Below, one piece after another: positions 63,741-64,000 of a stretch of 64,000 nucleotides of DNA. Position numbers and translations under genes: made by a program. The notes beneath the pieces are model-generated. The model was not told the DNA's origin, did not search any database, and was given only the letters and a program-made list of their open reading frames with translations. Source of the DNA: Halichoerus grypus. Its lineage: Eukaryota > Chordata > Mammalia > Carnivora > Phocidae. The stretch is taken from assembly GCF_964656455.1 (NCBI RefSeq), contig NC_135725.1, positions 46,350,486 to 46,414,485 on the forward strand, in the 5' to 3' direction. The stretch's first letter is position 1, and the number at the start of each line of letters is the position of its first letter.

Positions 63741-64000
63741 GATCCTAGAGTCACCACACCAACCGTGCCTACTGATTCCAGCACCCCCCCCCCCCGCCCC
63801 GGGGCACTGTGGGAAGTGGCCAGCATCCTCGCGTCCTGGTGCAGGGCCCACCGCCCCACAGCCGGCCTTACCGGCACGCTTTGTCCCTGCTCACATCCCT
63901 TCAATGACCCTCCCCTTCGTACGCTCTCCCAGGGGAGCTGATGAGCTATGGAAACCATTGGGTAGAGATCGGCTTTTTAAAGAAAGTGGGACCTAACAAG
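63741..64000. other. Unassigned; poly-C and local CpG cluster
   Basis: C14 followed by GCCCCGGGG at about 63785-63803, then several CpGs (CTCGCGTCCTGG, CACCGCCCCACAGCCGGCC) up to 63920. No gene recognised before the window ends. Confidence 0.4.

Overview
This window is nuclear DNA from a carnivoran mammal, and I recognise no host gene in it. The decisive evidence is 23 copies of the tRNA-derived carnivore SINE (CAN-SINE/SINEC; head like GGGGCGCCTGGGTGGCTCAG, CT-rich middle, AATAAA-rich tail), most with readable target-site duplications (TSDs), plus several L1 insertions with a carnivore-type 3' end. I see neither the dog-specific SINEC_Cf head nor the cat-type SINE body. The SINE subtypes fit an arctoid carnivore (bear/panda, pinniped or mustelid), but that narrower call is an inference from memory of subfamilies. 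No exon, splice-site chain, structural RNA gene, CRISPR array or prokaryotic feature could be supported. The window is best read as intergenic or deep intronic sequence.

Layout. 1-2.9 kb: old LTR, old L1 end, MIR and the first SINE. 2.9-7.4 kb: an ancient L2 and a long ancient L1 (+ strand) riddled by later SINEs, one SINE sitting inside another. 7.4-12.4 kb: LTR-like sequence, three SINEs and unassigned DNA. 12.4-14.1 kb: a MIR split by a twin-primed (5'-inverted) L1 and then by a SINE. 15.6-18 kb: a SINE and a second MIR split by a 1.9-kb L1 whose ORF2 is open over 437 L1 codons up to one nonsense codon. 18-35 kb: MIR, L2, MER5-type and palindromic DNA elements, a tiny 85-bp L1 insertion, scattered SINEs and long unassigned stretches, some resembling conserved noncoding DNA. 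35-52 kb: MaLR-type LTRs, a 745-bp L1, MIR/L2 relics, microsatellites and SINEs.

50.5-52.7 kb holds the most unusual feature: a 210-bp non-repeat segment has a second, about 99% identical copy 2 kb downstream, spliced seamlessly into an old L1 with microhomology at both joints. 53.5-64 kb has only one SINE and no young L1. It contains a CpG-rich 650-bp patch, a long TG/CG Z-DNA-type tract and conserved-looking homeodomain-type AT-rich blocks, so it is the best candidate for regulatory DNA.

There are no cooperating genes here to describe; the biology visible is retrotransposition, repair and repeat decay. I found no undescribed gene system. Family names for ancient repeats are from memory of consensus sequences and were not checked by a database search.
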